From: an uncultured Phenylobacterium sp.
Lineage (GTDB): Bacteria > Pseudomonadota > Alphaproteobacteria > Caulobacterales > Caulobacteraceae
NCBI GenBank assembly: GCA_945952175.1
Contig: CAMFHW010000233.1
Coordinates: 1-6,818, forward strand
Direction: 5' to 3'
Length of the DNA: 6,818 bases
Both the position numbers and the translations under genes were made by a program. The notes under the pieces were generated by a model. It had not been told where the DNA came from. It did no database searches and saw nothing but the letters and a program-made list of their open reading frames with translations. The first letter of the stretch is position 1. Every line of letters begins with the position of its first letter. Of this stretch, positions 5,605-6,818 are shown in pieces.

Positions 5605-6113
5605 GCGGGCTTTCGATCCGGCCGCTGACTCTCCTGGACGTCGACGTCCTGGTGGCGATGCACAGGGCGGTGGCCGCCGCGCCGGGCGGCCTGGCGCGAA
5701 CGCCGGGAGAGATCGACGCGGCCTATGTGTCGGGCTTCGTGGCCAAGGCCTCGGCCGGTGGCGTCGCCCTGGGCGCCTGGAACGGCGACGAACTGGCGGG
5801 CGAGATCCACGCCGGGCGGATGGGGATCGCCCAGTTCGCCCATGTGCTGACCGACCTGACCGTCGCGGTGCATCCGTCCTGGCAGGGCCGGGGCGTCGGC
5901 TCGCGTCTGTTCGCCGCCCTGTTCGAGACCGCGCGGGGCCTGACGCCCAGGGTCGAGCGCGTGGAGCTGATGGCCCGTGAAGGCAACGCCGATGCGATCC
6001 GGCTCTATGAGCGCTTGGGCTTTCGCGTCGAGGGGCGGTTCGAGGGCCGCGTGCGGATGCCGGACGGCTCGACCGAAGCCGACATCGCCATGGGCCTGTT
6101 GCTCGCGGCATGA
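5601..6113 (+). CDS. GNAT family N-acetyltransferase (first of two)
   Basis: This 170-aa single-domain GNAT protein transfers an acetyl group from acetyl-CoA to an amine; the acceptor is unknown. The first strand is LSIRPLTLLDVD at 4-15. The acetyl-CoA loop is QGRGVG at 95-100 within AVHPSWQGRGVGSRLFAAL, and the late motif is GNADAIRLYERLGFRVEG at 128-145. The start is a TTG that shares TTGA with the PaiB stop, with a good ribosome binding site upstream. The gene ends in ATGA, shared with the next gene. Its position beside a PaiB homologue and its length, close to that of PaiA, raise the possibility of a polyamine acetyltransferase, but that is inference from context only. The sequence would equally fit an amino acid or ribosomal-protein acetyltransferase. 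Confidence 0.9.
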   Translation: MSGLSIRPLTLLDVDVLVAMHRAVAAAPGGLARTPGEIDAAYVSGFVAKASAGGVALGAWNGDELAGEIHAGRMGIAQFAHVLTDLTVAVHPSWQGRGVGSRLFAALFETARGLTPRVERVELMAREGNADAIRLYERLGFRVEGRFEGRVRMPDGSTEADIAMGLLLAA

Positions 6114-6655
6114 ACTTCGCTCTCGCCAGGCAGGGACTGCGGATCGGCGAGTACCGGCTGGAGCCCCTGTGCGAGGACGACGCCTTCGACCTGCTGGCGC
6201 TGTTCGGCGACCCGGAGGTCGTCGACTACATGGACATCGCCCCCCTGACCCATGTGTCCCAGGCCCGCGAGATCATCTCCTGGGCCCGCCAGCTCGCCGC
6301 CCGCGACCGCGGCCTGCGCTGGTCGATCCGCCGCGACGGCCAGGAAGGCCTGATCGGCACGGTGGGCTTCAACAGCCTGGAGCTCGATCGCGGCCGGCGA
6401 GGCGAGGTGGCCTACGACCTCGCCCGGGTCGAATGGGGGCGGGGGGTGATGAGCAGCATCCTGCCGCACGTCATGGCGTTCGGCTTCCAGCGGCTGGAGC
6501 TGCGCCGGCTGGAGGCCATGGTGACCGCGGGCAACCTGCGGTCCTGCGCCATCCTCGAGCGGCACGGCTTCGTGCGCGAAGGCCTGCTGCACGACTACGC
6601 CTATTGGAAGGGGCGGTTCTGGGACCAGCTCATCTATGCCCGCCTGTCGGATTGA
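6110..6655 (+). CDS. GNAT family N-acetyltransferase, RimJ/RimL type (second of two)
   Basis: This 181-aa protein matches the RimJ/RimL-like (Acetyltransf_3) branch of GNATs: LRIGEYRLEPLCEDDAFDL at 10-28, a GTVGFNSLE strand at 83-91, the acetyl-CoA loop WGRGVM at 109-114, and GNLRSCAILERHGFVREGLL at 141-160 followed by YWKGRFWDQLIYARL. Proteins of this branch acetylate N-termini of ribosomal proteins or small molecules, including antibiotics and amino acids; the substrate is not evident. It is only distantly like its upstream neighbour, so this is probably not a recent tandem duplication. The ATG overlaps the previous stop (ATGA) and has no clear ribosome binding site of its own, which fits coupled translation. 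It is the last gene of the run; rnpB starts about 28 bp downstream. Confidence 0.92.
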   Translation: MNFALARQGLRIGEYRLEPLCEDDAFDLLALFGDPEVVDYMDIAPLTHVSQAREIISWARQLAARDRGLRWSIRRDGQEGLIGTVGFNSLELDRGRRGEVAYDLARVEWGRGVMSSILPHVMAFGFQRLELRRLEAMVTAGNLRSCAILERHGFVREGLLHDYAYWKGRFWDQLIYARLSD

Positions 6656-6680
6656 CCGCGCGTCGCGCAAACGTCATGTG
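6652..6680 (+). promoter_or_regulatory. Possible rnpB promoter
   Basis: TTGACC at 6652-6657, overlapping the stop of the last acetyltransferase gene, is a good -35 match. After a 17-nt spacer the -10 position holds CATGTG, which is a poor match. The predicted start, near 6687, is close to the expected 5' end of RNase P RNA. The spacing is persuasive; the -10 is not. Confidence 0.35.
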
Positions 6681-6682
6681 TC

Positions 6683-6771
6683 GGGCGGAACCAGACGGCC
6701 GGGCGGTCGCGGGGCCCTTCGGGGCGTCGAGGAAAGTCCGGGCTCCACTTCGACATGGCGGTGGGTAACGC
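6683..6771 (+). ncRNA. rnpB: RNase P RNA, 5' part (truncated)
   Basis: RNase P RNA is the catalytic subunit that trims the 5' leader of precursor tRNAs. The highly conserved stretch GAGGAAAGTCCGGGCTCC at 6729-6746 is the 5' strand of helix P4 and its flank. It is preceded by CCAGACGGCC at 6691-6700 (P2 region), a P3 hairpin with a CCC-TTCG-GGG tip at 6715-6724, and followed by GGTGGGTAACGCC, the usual continuation in type A RNAs. Only about 90 nt are present out of a usual 350-420, because the genomic sequence stops at 6771 where adapter begins. The 5' end is approximate, within about 5 nt. It lies on the same strand as, and close behind, the acetyltransferase genes. Confidence 0.93.
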
Positions 6772-6818
6772 CTGTCTCTTATACACATCTGACGCTGCCG
6801 ACGACTCCTTACGTGTAG
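6772..6818. other. Illumina Nextera adapter read-through (non-genomic)
   Basis: Bases 6772-6790 are CTGTCTCTTATACACATCT, the Tn5 mosaic end used in Nextera libraries. Bases 6791-6804 (GACGCTGCCGACGA) continue the reverse complement of the Read 1 transposase adapter. CTCCTTAC at 6805-6812 equals the reverse complement of i5 index GTAAGGAG as I recall it (N505/S505), and GTGTAG at 6813-6818 begins the P5 primer. This is library artefact, not an insertion sequence. The frame running into it would yield a false protein ending in SYTHLTLPTTPYV, a tail seen when such contigs are translated. Confidence 0.98.

Noticed and set aside
4852..6111. Long antisense open frame (419 codons) opposite the amidase, PaiB and GNAT genes
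   Set aside because: The translation is rich in Arg, Pro and Ser with no recognisable motif, and it opposes three well-supported genes.
5601..6655. Tandem duplication of acetyltransferase genes
   Set aside because: The two proteins belong to different GNAT branches and share little beyond the acetyl-CoA motif, so a recent duplication is unlikely.
6772..6790. Tn5 mosaic end, suggesting a transposon insertion
   Set aside because: It continues directly into the Nextera Read 1 adapter, an i5 index and P5, so it comes from library preparation and not from a mobile element.
6636..6818. A 60-codon open frame running to the window end
   Set aside because: Its last third is adapter sequence and the middle is the conserved 5' part of RNase P RNA. 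It is not a protein gene.

Overview
The window is about 6.77 kb of high-GC bacterial DNA followed by 47 bases of sequencing adapter. Strong G/C preference at third codon positions, the gene content (DUF3052-like protein, gamma carbonic anhydrase-like protein, HxlR/GST pair, EamA transporter, AmpD-type amidase) and an RNase P RNA of alphaproteobacterial appearance suggest an alphaproteobacterium, perhaps in or near Caulobacterales. That placement is inferred from style and gene order, not from a database comparison.

Left part (1-1778): the last codons of an unidentified protein, then a DUF3052-like gene on the + strand. It converges with, and overlaps by 20 bp, a gamma carbonic anhydrase-like gene on the - strand. 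Upstream of that, also on the - strand, lies an HxlR-family regulator. Centre (1779-2506): a 107-bp divergent gap separates hxlR from a glutathione S-transferase gene and holds a striking 38-bp near-palindrome, the most likely operator for the regulator. The GST gene is followed by a perfect 22-bp GC palindrome that may act as a terminator.

Right part (2641-6655): six genes all on the + strand. An isoprenylcysteine-methyltransferase-like membrane protein and an EamA transporter come first. Then comes a tightly packed run: AmpD-type N-acetylmuramoyl-L-alanine amidase, PaiB-family flavin-binding protein, and two GNAT acetyltransferases. In this run the genes overlap by 1, 4 and 4 nt, so translational coupling is likely. 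A PaiB homologue next to a GNAT recalls the Bacillus paiAB pair, but the substrate cannot be read from the sequence.

Right end: the 5' part of RNase P RNA (rnpB) begins about 28 bp after the last gene and is cut off at 6771. Bases 6772-6818 are Illumina Nextera adapter read-through, including what looks like an i5 index and the start of P5. They are not genomic and should be trimmed. The reading frame that runs into them encodes an artefactual peptide. I see no mobile element, CRISPR array, tRNA or clearly novel system. The best biological lead is the hxlR-GST divergent operator.
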